Assembly: GCF_003478035.1 (NCBI RefSeq)
Contig: NZ_QUEP01000007.1
Span: forward strand, 1-64,000
Length of the DNA stretch: 64,000 bases
Direction: 5' to 3'
Source of the DNA: Clostridium sp. OF03-18AA
GTDB lineage: Bacteria > Bacillota > Clostridia > Lachnospirales > Lachnospiraceae
Numbering within the stretch: the stretch's first letter is position 1; each line of letters starts with the position of its first letter. Both the position numbers and the translations under genes were made by a program. Under the pieces are notes generated by a model, which was not told the DNA's origin, did not search any database, and worked only from the letters and a program-made list of their open reading frames with translations. Positions 26,087-35,990 of this stretch are shown here, one piece after another.

Positions 26087-27103
26087 TTATGAACGATATC
26101 CGTTCGGGTTTTTGGACTGCCAGTTCCATGCATCACGGCACATATCATCGAGTGTTCTCTTTGCTTCCCAGCCGAGCTCCACTTTCGCCTTTGTCGCATC
26201 GGAATAGCAGGTCGCGATATCTCCCGCGCGGCGCGGCTTGATCACATACGGGATCTCTTTTCCGACCGCCTTTGAGAATGCGTGGATCACATCGAGAACA
26301 CTGTATCCGTGACCGGTTCCGAGATTATAGATATATACCGCCGGCTTGTCCTCAAATTTCTTTAACGCCTTTACATGACCTTCCGCAAGATCCATCACAT
26401 GGATATAATCGCGGACGCCCGTTCCGTCCGGAGTATCGTAGTCGTTTCCGAATACACCGACCTCTTTTAACTTTCCGATCGCAACCTGAGTGATGTACGG
26501 TGTCAGGTTGTTCGGGATTCCCTCCGGATCCTCGCCGATCAGGCCGCTCTCATGAGCTCCAACCGGGTTGAAGTAGCGGAGCAGGATCACATTCCACTCC
26601 GGATCTGCCTTCTGCATATCGGTAAGAATCTGCTCCAGCATGCTCTTCGTCTGTCCATACGGGTTTGTGCACTGTCCCTTCGGGCACTCCTCGGTGATCG
26701 GGACGAACGCCGGGTCTCCGTATACGGTAGCGGAGGAGCTGAAGATGATCTTCTTCACGCCATGCTTTCTCATCACGTCGAGAAGAATCAGCGTACCGGT
26801 GATATTGTTGTGGTAATATTCCCACGGTTTTGCCACGGACTCGCCGACTGCCTTTAATCCAGCGAAATGGATCACTGCGTCGATCTTCTCCGCGTCAAAG
26901 ATCTTTTCCATCGCATCACGGTCCAGCATATCCGCCTTGTAGAATGTGATATCCTTTCCTGTGAGCTGTTTTACTCTTTTCAATGACTCTTCCGACGCAT
27001 TGTAGAGATTATCAAAAACTACGACCTCATGTCCCTGCTCTAAAAGTGCCAGACATGTATGGCTTCCGATATATCCTGCGCCGCCGGTTACTAAAATTCT
27101 CAT
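26087..27103 (-). CDS. galE: UDP-glucose 4-epimerase
   Basis: GalE interconverts UDP-glucose and UDP-galactose with bound NAD. The 338-residue extended-SDR protein has the [12 protein letters not shown] motif (residues 7-15), the [11 protein letters not shown] motif with the catalytic Ser/Thr, and YxxxK (YGQTKSMLE) near 149. The RBS is GGAGGG. No other Leloir gene is nearby, so it may mainly supply UDP-galactose for surface sugars. Confidence 0.97.
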   Translation of the reverse strand: MRILVTGGAGYIGSHTCLALLEQGHEVVVFDNLYNASEESLKRVKQLTGKDITFYKADMLDRDAMEKIFDAEKIDAVIHFAGLKAVGESVAKPWEYYHNNITGTLILLDVMRKHGVKKIIFSSSATVYGDPAFVPITEECPKGQCTNPYGQTKSMLEQILTDMQKADPEWNVILLRYFNPVGAHESGLIGEDPEGIPNNLTPYITQVAIGKLKEVGVFGNDYDTPDGTGVRDYIHVMDLAEGHVKALKKFEDKPAVYIYNLGTGHGYSVLDVIHAFSKAVGKEIPYVIKPRRAGDIATCYSDATKAKVELGWEAKRTLDDMCRDAWNWQSKNPNGYRS

Positions 27104-27234
27104 GATGAACCCTCCCCGAATATTGCCGTTCTGAGATACGGTTATTTTACTTTTTCGTTATCATTTTAACACCGCTGCAGATAAAAGGGAATATCATTTT
27201 TCTTTTATCCTATACAGATTTCTTTGTTACTCTT

Positions 27235-27368
27235 CACGGGTAGGAATTTTCTGAACTGAAAATTCCGTATGATACCGTTGGGGTCGCGGATTTTGCCGAT
27301 TCGGAATGCGGAGCATCGGCAAAATCCTGTTATAGTGCGCGGGCATGGAGTGCCCGTGTACTGTAACA
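27235..27368. repeat. Family B three-hairpin intergenic repeat, full copy (plus orientation)
   Basis: Three hairpins in series: GGAATTTTC/GAAAATTCC (27243-27266); GGATTTTGCCGAT/ATCGGCAAAATCC (27288-27327, perfect 13 bp); and an 18-bp arm pair (27328-27345 and 27351-27368) whose three mismatches would all be G-U pairs in plus-strand RNA. It is about 88 percent identical by eye to the inverse copy at 59004-59128. It ends 11 bases before the stop of the penicillin-binding protein gene and has no ORF. Confidence 0.75.
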
Positions 27369-27378
27369 TTTCTTTCCT

Positions 27379-28809
27379 TTACTGCAGCCACGCGTCAAAC
27401 AATTTCGCCGCGATCGGAGCCGCAGTGTGTCCGCCGGAACCGCCTTCCTCGACGATCACGCAGACTGCGATCTTCGGATCATCCGCCGGAGCAAAGCCTA
27501 CAAACCAGGCGTGGGTCTCTTTTGCCTTGTCAACTTCCGCAGATCCTGTCTTTCCTGCCACCTGGTAGGAATCCCGCTTCAAGGCGGATCCTGTTCCGAC
27601 GTTGACAACCTGTACCATCAGATTCTTTAAGGCATCCGCCTCGTTCGGCACCATCAGTTCTCCCGCCACTGACGGGGAAAACTTCCGGATCACATCGCCG
27701 CCGGAATTCTCCACATGATCCATCAGATACGGTTTCATCAGAATCCCGCCGTTCGCGATCGCTGCAGTGATCAGGAGGTTATGCATCGGGGACATCAGTG
27801 TCTGTCCCTGTCCGATACTTGTCTGCAGGACTTCCCATGTCTCTGCGTCCGGCTGCATCTTGAAGGTGCTCCTGCTGTACGGAATGTCGAGCGGCAGACT
27901 CCGGTTAAACAGCAGCTGCTCCGCAAGATTCCGGTAGCTTGTCAGATCAAGCTCTGTGCCGAGGTTCGCGAACGCTCCGTTGCAGGAGTTTGCAAACGCC
28001 TGCGTAAAGTCCTGGGACCCATGAGCCGTCTTGTGGTAGCACTGGATCTTATTATTCTCAAATGAAAAGATCCCGCTGCAGTCAAAGTGATAGTCATTGT
28101 ATGCGCCCGGGTGCTCTCTCATATACTCCAGGGCCGTGACGATCTTGAAGGTGGAGCCCGGCGGGTAAAGTCCCTGGGTCGCACGGTTCAACATTTTTGC
28201 CTCCGTGCTGTCCCCGTTTACAAGGTCCTGCCAGTTTGCCGCCACCGTGTTCGGATCGAACGACGGTTTTGACACCATGCAGAGGATCTTTCCGGTATCC
28301 GGCTCGATGGCAATGACCGCTCCCCGGTTCTTTCCGAGTGCGTCCGAGGCGATCTGCTGCAGATTCACATTTAAGGTTGTCACCACATTGTCACCGACGC
28401 TCTTTCTCCCCATGATTTCATCCGCCGTCTGCTCGATCAGGTTTGTATGGGACCGCAGGAGGTCAAAGTTTGCCAGCGACTCGATTCCGGTCTTTCCCAC
28501 CGTCGAATACCCCACCACATGGGCAAACAGACTGCCGCATGGGTACTCACGGGTCTCTGTCCCGTCAGAACCGGTCGCTGTCACGGTCCTCGCAAGCACG
28601 GTCCCGTCATCGGCAAGGATCTTTCCGCGGGTGACCCGGTCCTCGAAGATCGTCGCTCTGGCATTGTAAGGATTGTCGATCACCGTATCGCTCTTCACAA
28701 CGAGAAAGTATCCCAGATAGATCCCCATCGCCAGAAATAAAAATACTGCTGCATACACAAACCAGAGGATATTCCGGTTTGCTTTCGGATTCGGTTTACT
28801 CTTCTTCAC
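27379..28809 (-). CDS. Class B penicillin-binding protein (transpeptidase)
   Basis: A 476-residue single-pass membrane protein (TM at about 15-38) with a penicillin-binding transpeptidase domain. Active-site motifs are STFK at 219-222, SCN at 275-277 and KTG at 420-422. It crosslinks peptidoglycan, working with the adjacent FtsW/RodA glycosyltransferase. It lacks PASTA domains and is shorter than typical PBP2/PBP3 because the N-terminal pedestal is reduced. The GTG start at 28809 overlaps the FtsW/RodA stop by 14 bases and has AGGAGG upstream. Confidence 0.9.
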   Translation of the reverse strand: MKKSKPNPKANRNILWFVYAAVFLFLAMGIYLGYFLVVKSDTVIDNPYNARATIFEDRVTRGKILADDGTVLARTVTATGSDGTETREYPCGSLFAHVVGYSTVGKTGIESLANFDLLRSHTNLIEQTADEIMGRKSVGDNVVTTLNVNLQQIASDALGKNRGAVIAIEPDTGKILCMVSKPSFDPNTVAANWQDLVNGDSTEAKMLNRATQGLYPPGSTFKIVTALEYMREHPGAYNDYHFDCSGIFSFENNKIQCYHKTAHGSQDFTQAFANSCNGAFANLGTELDLTSYRNLAEQLLFNRSLPLDIPYSRSTFKMQPDAETWEVLQTSIGQGQTLMSPMHNLLITAAIANGGILMKPYLMDHVENSGGDVIRKFSPSVAGELMVPNEADALKNLMVQVVNVGTGSALKRDSYQVAGKTGSAEVDKAKETHAWFVGFAPADDPKIAVCVIVEEGGSGGHTAAPIAAKLFDAWLQ

Positions 28810-30130
28810 TTGAATGTTCCTCCTCCTCTTCTTCTCCGCGTTTTAAGACGTAGAGTCCCTGAATGACCTGGAATATGATAAATGTGGAGACGATGGAACT
28901 TCCGCCGTAGCTCACAAGCGGCAACGTCACACCCGTCGACGGGATAAACTTTGTCACACCGCCGATCGTCAGGAACACCTGTGTGATATAGACGCTTCCA
29001 AGCCCGAATGCAATCAGTTTGTAGAACATCGCCTGCATCTTCATCGCGATCATCATGAACTGCATATAGCAGCCAAGGCACAAAAACAGAACACAGAGCG
29101 CATAGAGCGCTCCCATCTCCTCGGAGATCGCTGCAAAGACAAAATCCTTGTCCACCACCGGGATCTTCTCCGGCATTCCGCGGTATAATCCCATTCCGAA
29201 CCAGCCGCCTGTTCCGATCGCGAACAGCGCCTGGGCAACCTGGTAGCCCTTGTTCGCGATATCAGACCACGGATCCGCCCAGGCCTCCACACGTCTTCTC
29301 ACATGCGGGAAAAGGTAGTAAGCCGCGACCGCTGCAACGGATCCGCCTGCGATGCCTGCACCGAACCACAGATAACTGGATGTCGCGACAAAGAGCATCG
29401 TCATATAAGCCACGAAAAAGATCAGCGCACTTCCCAGGTCCTTCGAGAGCACCAGGACCAGAACATGGACCGCCGCAACAACGGTCGTCTTAATGATCGT
29501 GTCCCGGTCTGTCGACTGGTAGAACATGGCAGCCACAAAGAATACAAAGCTGATCTTTACAAACTCGGATGGCTGCACCGTAAATCCCCCGAACGTCAGG
29601 GAGAGCTGGGCTCCGTAGGAAGTATTTCCGATCACGCACACCACGGCGAGAAGCACAAGCCCCAGGATCCCGTAGACCCACGGAAACGTGACAAGCTGCC
29701 ACACCCGGTCGATGATGAACGGGATGATCCATGTCACGACTGCTGCCACCGCAACGATCGCAAACTGACGCATCGCCCGGTCGGGATTCAGTCTTGTCAG
29801 GATAATAAATCCCGTTGCCAGGAGCGTGCACATATTGTTGACGAGAAGCTTGGAGCTGTTCCGGTAAAACAGGCGGGTCAGATAGATATACAGCAGGAAA
29901 AACAGCACCTGCGCCCCATAAAAGGCCAGCATCGTCACAGATCCCGTATTCAGCCAGATCAGGACATTCGCCAGAAAGTGAAGCATAAACAGGCACACGA
30001 GCTGACGCCCGCAGACGCGGTCTTTTCCCTCCTCATCCCGCACGGAAAAGAAACGGAAATTGTAATAGGTATCCAGGGCAATGAGAAGGATCATCAGGTA
30101 TCTCGATATTTGTATGATCAGATTCGTCAA
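28796..30130 (-). CDS. FtsW/RodA/SpoVE-family peptidoglycan glycosyltransferase
   Basis: A 444-residue polytopic SEDS protein with about ten TM segments and signature stretches FVKISFVFFVAAMF, LVLVLSKDLGSALIFFVAYMTMLF (catalytic Asp), and FIPSTGVTLPLVSYGGSS near the C-terminus. SEDS proteins polymerise lipid II with a partner PBP, here encoded next with a 14-base overlap. The start is a TTG with AGGTGA upstream. A run of acidic residues forms the cytoplasmic tail. Division, elongation or sporulation role cannot be told apart. Confidence 0.9.
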   Translation of the reverse strand: MTNLIIQISRYLMILLIALDTYYNFRFFSVRDEEGKDRVCGRQLVCLFMLHFLANVLIWLNTGSVTMLAFYGAQVLFFLLYIYLTRLFYRNSSKLLVNNMCTLLATGFIILTRLNPDRAMRQFAIVAVAAVVTWIIPFIIDRVWQLVTFPWVYGILGLVLLAVVCVIGNTSYGAQLSLTFGGFTVQPSEFVKISFVFFVAAMFYQSTDRDTIIKTTVVAAVHVLVLVLSKDLGSALIFFVAYMTMLFVATSSYLWFGAGIAGGSVAAVAAYYLFPHVRRRVEAWADPWSDIANKGYQVAQALFAIGTGGWFGMGLYRGMPEKIPVVDKDFVFAAISEEMGALYALCVLFLCLGCYMQFMMIAMKMQAMFYKLIAFGLGSVYITQVFLTIGGVTKFIPSTGVTLPLVSYGGSSIVSTFIIFQVIQGLYVLKRGEEEEEEHSSEEE

Positions 30131-30140
30131 AAATTATCAC

Positions 30141-32360
30141 CTACTCTACTCCGCGCTTAAAATGTCCGCGCGTAAACTGATTTTTCAAAACAGACGGTTC
30201 TGCTGCCTTTTCTCCCAGAGCGTACTCCTCGAAAAACGCGTCCAGGATCTCGCCCGCAGCCGCCGGTTCCTCTACCGTAAAGTTCAGGCGGAGCGCCTTC
30301 GGTCCGAGTCCTTCCACCGAAGCCGAAAGTCCAAGAAGAGAAAGCGGAGCCGAGTTGTAGATCGTGTTATAACAAAAACGACACTGATTCACCACCGGGA
30401 AACGCATCTCTTTGCGGTCCTTCAGCCACATGATCTCCGGTTTTCCGGAACATCCGAGCGTCGTCTTCCTGATACACTGTGCGGAGATCATCATCGGCAG
30501 ATAGCCGTATACGATCATCTCTCCGTGGATCCCGGAATCCCGGATCTCCCGCTCATTCAACTCCACAGGAACGGTCAGACGGTCTGCCCCGTACTGCTCC
30601 ATCGCCTCCCCGGCCAGGTGGTTCCAGGAATACATTCCCTGGTCAAAAAAGAGCGGCAGCCCGATCCCAGCTTCCTTAAGGAATCCCGGTTCTTCCATTG
30701 ATCCGATCCCGAGAGCGTCAAAACCGGCGTTCTTTAAAAGATCCATCTGCTTTCTAAAATACTGCTCCGCCTCTTTCCGGAAGATTCTCGGCATCATCAG
30801 ATAACATCTCACTCCGGCCTCATGGCAGCGGTCCGCAAGTTTTTTCCACTCCTGGGCATCAAAGCTCTCCGACGCCAGATAGATCCCGTATTCTCCCGCG
30901 GATAATTTCCGGTACATCTTGAACTTCCCGAGAACTGTCTCGAACTGTGCCTTTGTCTGGACAAACGCAGTAAATTCCTGGATCTTTTCCGACGGTTTCC
31001 TTACAGGAAGCGTCTCCTCTTCCTTTGTCGGAGGAACTGAGCTGTTTCTCCGATATCCGGAAAGGATCTCTTCCTTAAGTTTTTCCAGGACATCCCGACG
31101 CATCTTATTTAACGCCTGTACCGGCATGAACACATTTCCCTCGCACTCCACGGAGAGATCTGTGAAGGTGAACATGGAATCTCCCGTCTTTGAGAGCTGT
31201 TTCCGGATGCGCTCCGCGTCCATCGGGGCATTCTTTGCCTCCTCAGCAGGCTGGGATTCCTCCCAGGCCGTATTTCCGGCCTCATCTGACACAGAAAAAT
31301 ATCCCGCGTTTCCAACCGCGATATATGCATTTCCCGTCACCGGGATCTTCTTCTCCGTATTTACATAGGTGCGGTCCAGATAGTCGAAAAGCTCCTGGTT
31401 CACGTCGCGGTATTCCGGTTTTTCTTTCAGGACTACCATATCCCGGCCATTGTGGGCTCTGTAATAGCCCTGTGACTGCCCGCCGCGGTCAAAAAGGGCG
31501 AGCAGGGCGTCACGGTCCGCCTGGTCTACATGGTACCCGGCGCGGCCCTCTTTTAAATAGAGGTCCACATATTTCCGGTAAATGCTCACGACACCGGCCG
31601 TATAGCGCGGGCTCTTCATCCGTCCCTCGATCTTTAAGGAACAGACTCCTGCTTCCAGGATATCCGGGATCAGATCCAGGGTGCAGAGGTCCTTTAAGCT
31701 TAAAAGATACTTCTCGTTCTTTTTATTGACATATTTTCCATTCTGCTCCGCGTCAAAAGGCAGACGGCAGGTCTGGGCACAACGCCCTCTGTTTCCGCTG
31801 CGCCCGCCGATCAGACTTGAAAACAGGCACTGGCCGGAATAGCAGTAGCAGAGCGCCCCGTGGACGAACGTCTCCACCTCAAGCCCTGTATCATCATAAA
31901 TCTCGCGGATCTCCTTCAGTGAAAGCTCTCTCGCCGGGACCACGCGGACAGCGCCTAACGACTTTAAGTCCCTCGCGCTGTACTTTCCCGTCACGGTCAT
32001 CTGGGTACTGATATGCACCGGCAGATCCGGAAAGTGTTTCCGGATATAGGTGAGTGCGCCCATGTCCTGGACCAGGACAGCGTCCAGCCCCGCCTCGTAA
32101 TATGGTTTCAGATAGGAATACAGATCCCACATTTCTTTTTCTTTGACGAGAGTATTGACTGTCATATAGATCCTGCATCCGTGAATGTGCATAAAATCGA
32201 TCGCCTTTACCATCGTCTCCTCATCCAGGTTGTTCGCATAAGCGCGCGCGCCAAACCGGCTTCCGCCGATGTAGACTGCGTCCGCTCCCGCGTTCACCGC
32301 TGCCACCATACTCTCGTAGGAGCCGGCCGGTGCGAGGATCTCAACCGTTCTGTTCTTCAT
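30141..32360 (-). CDS. U32-family peptidase/RNA hydroxylase-like protein
   Basis: A 739-residue U32 protein: the N-terminal barrel (EILAPAGSYESMVAAVNAGADAVYIGG) and the family pattern ESFVHGALCYCYSGQCLFSSLIGGRSGNRGRCAQTCR, read here as EtFVHGA...CAQTCRLPF, are intact, followed by a DUF3656-type C-terminal region. Long U32 proteins (E. coli RlhA/TrhP relatives) take part in RNA hydroxylation, so the old name peptidase may mislead. The RBS is AAGGAG. It sits between zapA and the FtsW/RodA gene, ten bases from the latter. Confidence 0.9.
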   Translation of the reverse strand: MKNRTVEILAPAGSYESMVAAVNAGADAVYIGGSRFGARAYANNLDEETMVKAIDFMHIHGCRIYMTVNTLVKEKEMWDLYSYLKPYYEAGLDAVLVQDMGALTYIRKHFPDLPVHISTQMTVTGKYSARDLKSLGAVRVVPARELSLKEIREIYDDTGLEVETFVHGALCYCYSGQCLFSSLIGGRSGNRGRCAQTCRLPFDAEQNGKYVNKKNEKYLLSLKDLCTLDLIPDILEAGVCSLKIEGRMKSPRYTAGVVSIYRKYVDLYLKEGRAGYHVDQADRDALLALFDRGGQSQGYYRAHNGRDMVVLKEKPEYRDVNQELFDYLDRTYVNTEKKIPVTGNAYIAVGNAGYFSVSDEAGNTAWEESQPAEEAKNAPMDAERIRKQLSKTGDSMFTFTDLSVECEGNVFMPVQALNKMRRDVLEKLKEEILSGYRRNSSVPPTKEEETLPVRKPSEKIQEFTAFVQTKAQFETVLGKFKMYRKLSAGEYGIYLASESFDAQEWKKLADRCHEAGVRCYLMMPRIFRKEAEQYFRKQMDLLKNAGFDALGIGSMEEPGFLKEAGIGLPLFFDQGMYSWNHLAGEAMEQYGADRLTVPVELNEREIRDSGIHGEMIVYGYLPMMISAQCIRKTTLGCSGKPEIMWLKDRKEMRFPVVNQCRFCYNTIYNSAPLSLLGLSASVEGLGPKALRLNFTVEEPAAAGEILDAFFEEYALGEKAAEPSVLKNQFTRGHFKRGVE

Positions 32361-32381
32361 CTTGTCTCCTTCTTTACATCA

Positions 32382-32418
32382 GGATCTGCAGCTGGCTGGA
32401 TCCAGCAGCTGCAGATCC
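32382..32418. other. Near-perfect 37-bp palindrome between zapA and U32 gene
   Basis: GGATCTGCAGCTGGCTGGA and TCCAGCAGCTGCAGATCC are complementary along 18 bases with a single extra G. There is no T-run, so in RNA it would be an intercistronic hairpin rather than a clear terminator. Confidence 0.6.
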
Positions 32419-32465
32419 GCATATATTTACAGTCATATTCCCGGGGACAACCCGTATTTTCCCGG

Positions 32466-32795
32466 CTAGTCCTCTTTCTGGGCAGCCTCCTGCTTCATCT
32501 GAAGGCTGATCAGCTCATGTTTCAGGCTATAGATCTCTTTCTCCATCTCATCCTTCTGGGCGCGCAGCATCATCGCTTCCTGAAGCGTCTTAAAATAATC
32601 ATCCGCAAGATTTAAGTAGATCATGACTTCCTGGTAATCTTTGTTCTGTCTTGTAAAACCCGGCTGCGCCTTTAATACGGCAACTTTTTCATTGATATAG
32701 GCAGCCACTTTCTGCAGATATTCCGAGTCTTCCGCTCCGCCCAGTGTATAGACGTTTCCATTGATCAGTACTTCTGTATAATTCTTCTCTTCCAT
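32466..32795 (-). CDS. zapA: Cell division protein ZapA
   Basis: A 109-residue ZapA-type protein, which bundles FtsZ protofilaments at the septum. The N-terminal fold (YTEVLINGNVYTLGGAEDSEYLQKVAAYINEKV) and a following long coiled-coil (about 60-105) are typical. The start at 32795 has AGGA eight bases before it. It lies in a minus-strand series from ruvA to the cell-wall genes, which fits a division role. Confidence 0.88.
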   Translation of the reverse strand: MEEKNYTEVLINGNVYTLGGAEDSEYLQKVAAYINEKVAVLKAQPGFTRQNKDYQEVMIYLNLADDYFKTLQEAMMLRAQKDEMEKEIYSLKHELISLQMKQEAAQKED

Positions 32796-32907
32796 TCCAA
32801 TATTCCTCACTTTTTCTCCCCGCATGACCGTTCTTCTGCCTTCCGGTCAGCGAAAAGATCTATCTTAACTGGTAACTGTTTCATATTCTCACAGCTGTCA
32901 TATTTTT

Positions 32908-33909
32908 TCATTCTTTTGCCGTCTCAAGTCCGAAATGTCTGTAGGCGAGATCCGTCGCCATTCTTCCTCTCGGAGTGCGCATGATGAGCCCGTTCATCAG
33001 AAGATACGGCTCATATACGTCTTCTAACGTCCCGGAATCCTCCCCGATCGACGCTGCTAACGTCTCCAGTCCCACCGGACCGCCGGAGAATTTCTGGATC
33101 AGCGTGAGGAGCAGGGTCCTGTCATTATTGTCGAGACCGAGTTTATCGACATCCAGGATATCGAGGGCAAAGTCCGCCACATCTCTTGTGATCGCGCCGT
33201 CATATTTTACCTGGGCAAAGTCGCGCACTCTCTTTAAGAGGCGGTTTGCCAGTCTCGGAGTTCCTCTGGATCTTCTGGCGATCTCAAACGCGCCCTCCTC
33301 ATCGATCTCAACGCCGAGAACCTTCGCGGAGCGCTTTACGATCACACAGAGTTCCTCCGGCGTATAAAATTCCAGCCGCTGGATCACGCCGAAACGGTCA
33401 CGGAGCGGGGCTGTCAAAAGTCCTGCCCTCGTCGTTGCGCCCACCAGCGTAAATTTCGGAAGATCCAGCCGGATCGAGCGGGCCGAGGAATCTTTTCCCA
33501 GCATGATATCGATGGCAAAATCCTCCATCGCGGGATATAATACTTCCTCCACCTGGCGGTTCAGTCTGTGGATCTCATCCACGAACAGGACATCGCCTTC
33601 CTGGAGATTATTTAAGATCGCGGCCATCTCCCCCGGTTTCTCGATCGCGGGACCGGAGGTCACTTTCAGATTCACGCCCATCTCGTTCGCGATGATCCCG
33701 CAGAGCGTCGTCTTTCCGAGTCCCGGAGGACCGTAGAAAAGCACATGATCGAGCGCCTCCCCGCGGCTCTTCGCCGCATCGATGAAGATCTTCAATGTAG
33801 ATTTGATCTTCTCCTGACCGATATAATCTTTTAAATATTGCGGGCGCAGAGTCCCATCTATTTTCTTATCTTCTTCCGTCTCTTCGGTCGTAATGATTTT
33901 CCGGCTCAT
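32908..33909 (-). CDS. ruvB: Holliday junction helicase subunit RuvB
   Basis: RuvB is the hexameric AAA+ motor that drives branch migration with RuvA. The 333-residue protein has Walker [10 protein letters not shown], Walker B VDEIHR, sensor GATTRAG and the C-terminal winged helix with RTPRGRMAT. It follows ruvA by 64 bases on the same strand. No ruvC is seen in the window, as is common in Firmicutes. Confidence 0.98.
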   Translation of the reverse strand: MSRKIITTEETEEDKKIDGTLRPQYLKDYIGQEKIKSTLKIFIDAAKSRGEALDHVLFYGPPGLGKTTLCGIIANEMGVNLKVTSGPAIEKPGEMAAILNNLQEGDVLFVDEIHRLNRQVEEVLYPAMEDFAIDIMLGKDSSARSIRLDLPKFTLVGATTRAGLLTAPLRDRFGVIQRLEFYTPEELCVIVKRSAKVLGVEIDEEGAFEIARRSRGTPRLANRLLKRVRDFAQVKYDGAITRDVADFALDILDVDKLGLDNNDRTLLLTLIQKFSGGPVGLETLAASIGEDSGTLEDVYEPYLLMNGLIMRTPRGRMATDLAYRHFGLETAKE

Positions 33910-33973
33910 AATATTTCCTATCCTGTCTTAGTTTCTGCTCCTCTGATACCGAATTGCCTCATACGCTGCGGTA

Positions 33974-34591
33974 TCATAAAAACGCAAGATGTTTCAGCGC
34001 ACCCTTTAACACATCCTCGGAAGTCATCGTTTCCGTGATCGTCACTTTCTTCACGGCCGTCTGTGCCTCGGATGCGGAATATCCGAGCGCCGTGAGTGCC
34101 TCCACTGCCTCTTTTCCAGCTTCCGCCATTCCGGAGAATTCCATCTTTCCTGTCTCTTCCGGTTCCACCCCGGCAAACAGGACGTCCTCCGCTTTTACCT
34201 TGTCCTTGAGGTCAAGAATGATCCTCTGGGCCGTCTTTGCTCCGACACCGGGTGCCTTTGAGATCGCCTTCGCATCGCCGGAGAGCACCGCCATCCGCAG
34301 GACATCCGGCTTCAGGGCGGATAAGATCCCGAGCGCACTCTTCGGTCCCACTCCGTTCACCCCGATCAGCTGGCGGAACATCTCAAGATCCTGTTTCGAG
34401 AGAAATCCATAGAGGCTCATTCCGTCCTCGCGCACAGAAAAATAGGTATAGATCTTTACTTCCTCCCCAAGTCCCGGCAGTTCCCCGAGAACCGACGACG
34501 GAATAAAGATCCGGTAGCCGATATTCCCCGCCTCGACAACGACGGAATCTTCCCTCTTTTCCTCCAGAGGACCACGTATATATGAAATCAC
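33974..34591 (-). CDS. ruvA: Holliday junction DNA-binding subunit RuvA
   Basis: RuvA binds four-way junctions and loads RuvB. The 205-residue protein has the N-terminal OB domain (MISYIRGPLEEK), helix-hairpin-helix motifs (LIGVNGVGPKSALGILS and APGVGAKTAQRIILDLKDK) and the C-terminal domain that contacts RuvB. The GTG start at 34591 is chosen because AAGGAGG lies eight bases upstream; the longer frame has no support. Confidence 0.97.
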   Translation of the reverse strand: MISYIRGPLEEKREDSVVVEAGNIGYRIFIPSSVLGELPGLGEEVKIYTYFSVREDGMSLYGFLSKQDLEMFRQLIGVNGVGPKSALGILSALKPDVLRMAVLSGDAKAISKAPGVGAKTAQRIILDLKDKVKAEDVLFAGVEPEETGKMEFSGMAEAGKEAVEALTALGYSASEAQTAVKKVTITETMTSEDVLKGALKHLAFL

Positions 34592-34709
34592 TGGATGAAC
34601 CTCCTTAATCATAATGCATGTCGTAATCATACCATAGCCGCCATTTAAGTGCAAGCAAAACCGCCGGCGGAATCGAACATATTTTCGATTTTATTTTATC
34701 GATGCTTCA

Positions 34710-34738
34710 TTGACTTTCCAAAAGCCCACAGGTATAAT
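34710..34738 (+). promoter_or_regulatory. Promoter of the YprB-like gene
   Basis: TTGACT (34710-34715), a 17-base spacer and TATAAT (34733-34738) lie 43 bases before the start at 34782. This is a near-consensus vegetative promoter. Confidence 0.8.
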
Positions 34739-34781
34739 CAGAAAACGCAGACACCGAACATAAACACTACAGGAAAAACGT

Positions 34782-35861
34782 ATGATCACAATAGAAAAAA
34801 CATTTCCCGGCACCATCGCCTACCCGTTAGAGCGCCTCGGCGACCCGGAAAAACTCGTCTTTTTTGACATCGAGACCACGGGATTCTCCGCTGGCTACAA
34901 CACGGTGTATCTCATCGGCTGTATCTGGCCGGAAGGAGATCAGCTCCGCTTTATCCAGTGGTTTGCCGACACAAAAACTGCCGAGACCGATGTCCTCAAT
35001 GCATTTTTTGAATTTTTAAAGAATTTCCGCACCCTCGTCCATTTCAACGGGGACATGTTCGATATCCCCTTTGTCACAAAGCGCGCCGGCACATTAAAGC
35101 TCACTCCCACGTTTGACTGCGTGGAAAGCATCGATATCTTCCGCCGGATCAAACCATTCAAAAAACTCCTCGGTCTGCCTGACATGAAGCAGAAGACCAT
35201 CGAGCGGTTTTTAAAGATCAGCCGCGAGGATCTCTATAACGGCGGCGAGCTGATCGAAGTCTATCTGGACTATCTGAAGACCCGGGATGAGGAAGAAAAG
35301 CGCCTTCTTCTCCTCCACAACGAGGATGACTTAAAGGGAATGCCGTCACTTCTCCCAGTCCTCTTCTATCCGGACTTTTTCGCTCAGGATTTCACATTGA
35401 GCTCTGTGAGGGAAGCTTCCGGTGAGACGGACCGGCTTCTCCTCTCCCTGGCCGGAGATCCGGAAACGATCCTTCCGGCCCCGGTGAGTGCCTCTGTCCC
35501 CGCCTACGCTTTTCGGGCAGACAAAGACCGGATGGAGCTTTCCATCCGGGTCTACAAAGGCACATTGAAATATTACTATCCGAACTATAAAGACTACTAC
35601 TATCTGATCTACGAGGACACTGCGATCCATAAGAGCGTCGGCGAGTTTGTTGACAAGGACGCCCGGATCAAGGCAACGAAGGAGACCTGCTATACGAAAA
35701 AAGACAGCGTCTTTCTCCCTCAGCCCGCGGATATCTGGGAACCGGAATTTAAAACTTCCTGCAAAGATAAAACAGGATTTTTTGAAGTCCGGGAAGACTG
35801 TTTTTCCGATGCCGAAAAACTGAATCACTACATCCATGAGATCTTTTCATTTCTGAAATGA
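34782..35861 (+). CDS. YprB-type ribonuclease H-like exonuclease
   Basis: A 359-residue protein with a DEDD-type 3'-5' exonuclease fold of the YprB family. Acidic motifs are visible: FFDIETTG (residues about 28-35), HFNGDMFDIPF (about 88-98) and LLLHNEDDLKGM (about 180-191). The C-terminal half is a family extension of unknown role. The nucleic acid substrate is not established. A strong promoter lies just upstream, and a GACAGCAG/CTGCTGTC hairpin with GTTTT follows (35924-35972). Confidence 0.85.
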   Translation: MITIEKTFPGTIAYPLERLGDPEKLVFFDIETTGFSAGYNTVYLIGCIWPEGDQLRFIQWFADTKTAETDVLNAFFEFLKNFRTLVHFNGDMFDIPFVTKRAGTLKLTPTFDCVESIDIFRRIKPFKKLLGLPDMKQKTIERFLKISREDLYNGGELIEVYLDYLKTRDEEEKRLLLLHNEDDLKGMPSLLPVLFYPDFFAQDFTLSSVREASGETDRLLLSLAGDPETILPAPVSASVPAYAFRADKDRMELSIRVYKGTLKYYYPNYKDYYYLIYEDTAIHKSVGEFVDKDARIKATKETCYTKKDSVFLPQPADIWEPEFKTSCKDKTGFFEVREDCFSDAEKLNHYIHEIFSFLK

Positions 35862-35923
35862 CCGCACATGAACACAGATCCCGCCCACGATCGTCATTTT
35901 CCGGGAACCGGCATGACAATGAT

Positions 35924-35972
35924 GACAGCAGCCGACTGTGAGATCCTTCTCTCTTCCCGCTGCTGTCGTTTT
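35924..35972 (+). terminator. Probable terminator of the YprB-like gene
   Basis: An 8-bp stem GACAGCAG (35924-35931) / CTGCTGTC (35960-35967) with a long loop is followed by GTTTTG. The convergent DUF5662 gene ends just beyond. Confidence 0.45.
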
Positions 35973-35990
35973 GCCTGCACATCTGTTCCT

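Noticed and set aside
29303..30160. A 285-codon plus-strand frame antisense to the FtsW/RodA gene
   Set aside because: Its translation is rich in H, R, D and Q with no recognisable domain; it is a shadow of the transmembrane gene.
32872..32898. Short match to the left end of family A (GTAACTGTT...CTCACAG)
   Set aside because: Only about 19 of 27 bases agree and nothing further follows, so it may be chance or a very old relic.
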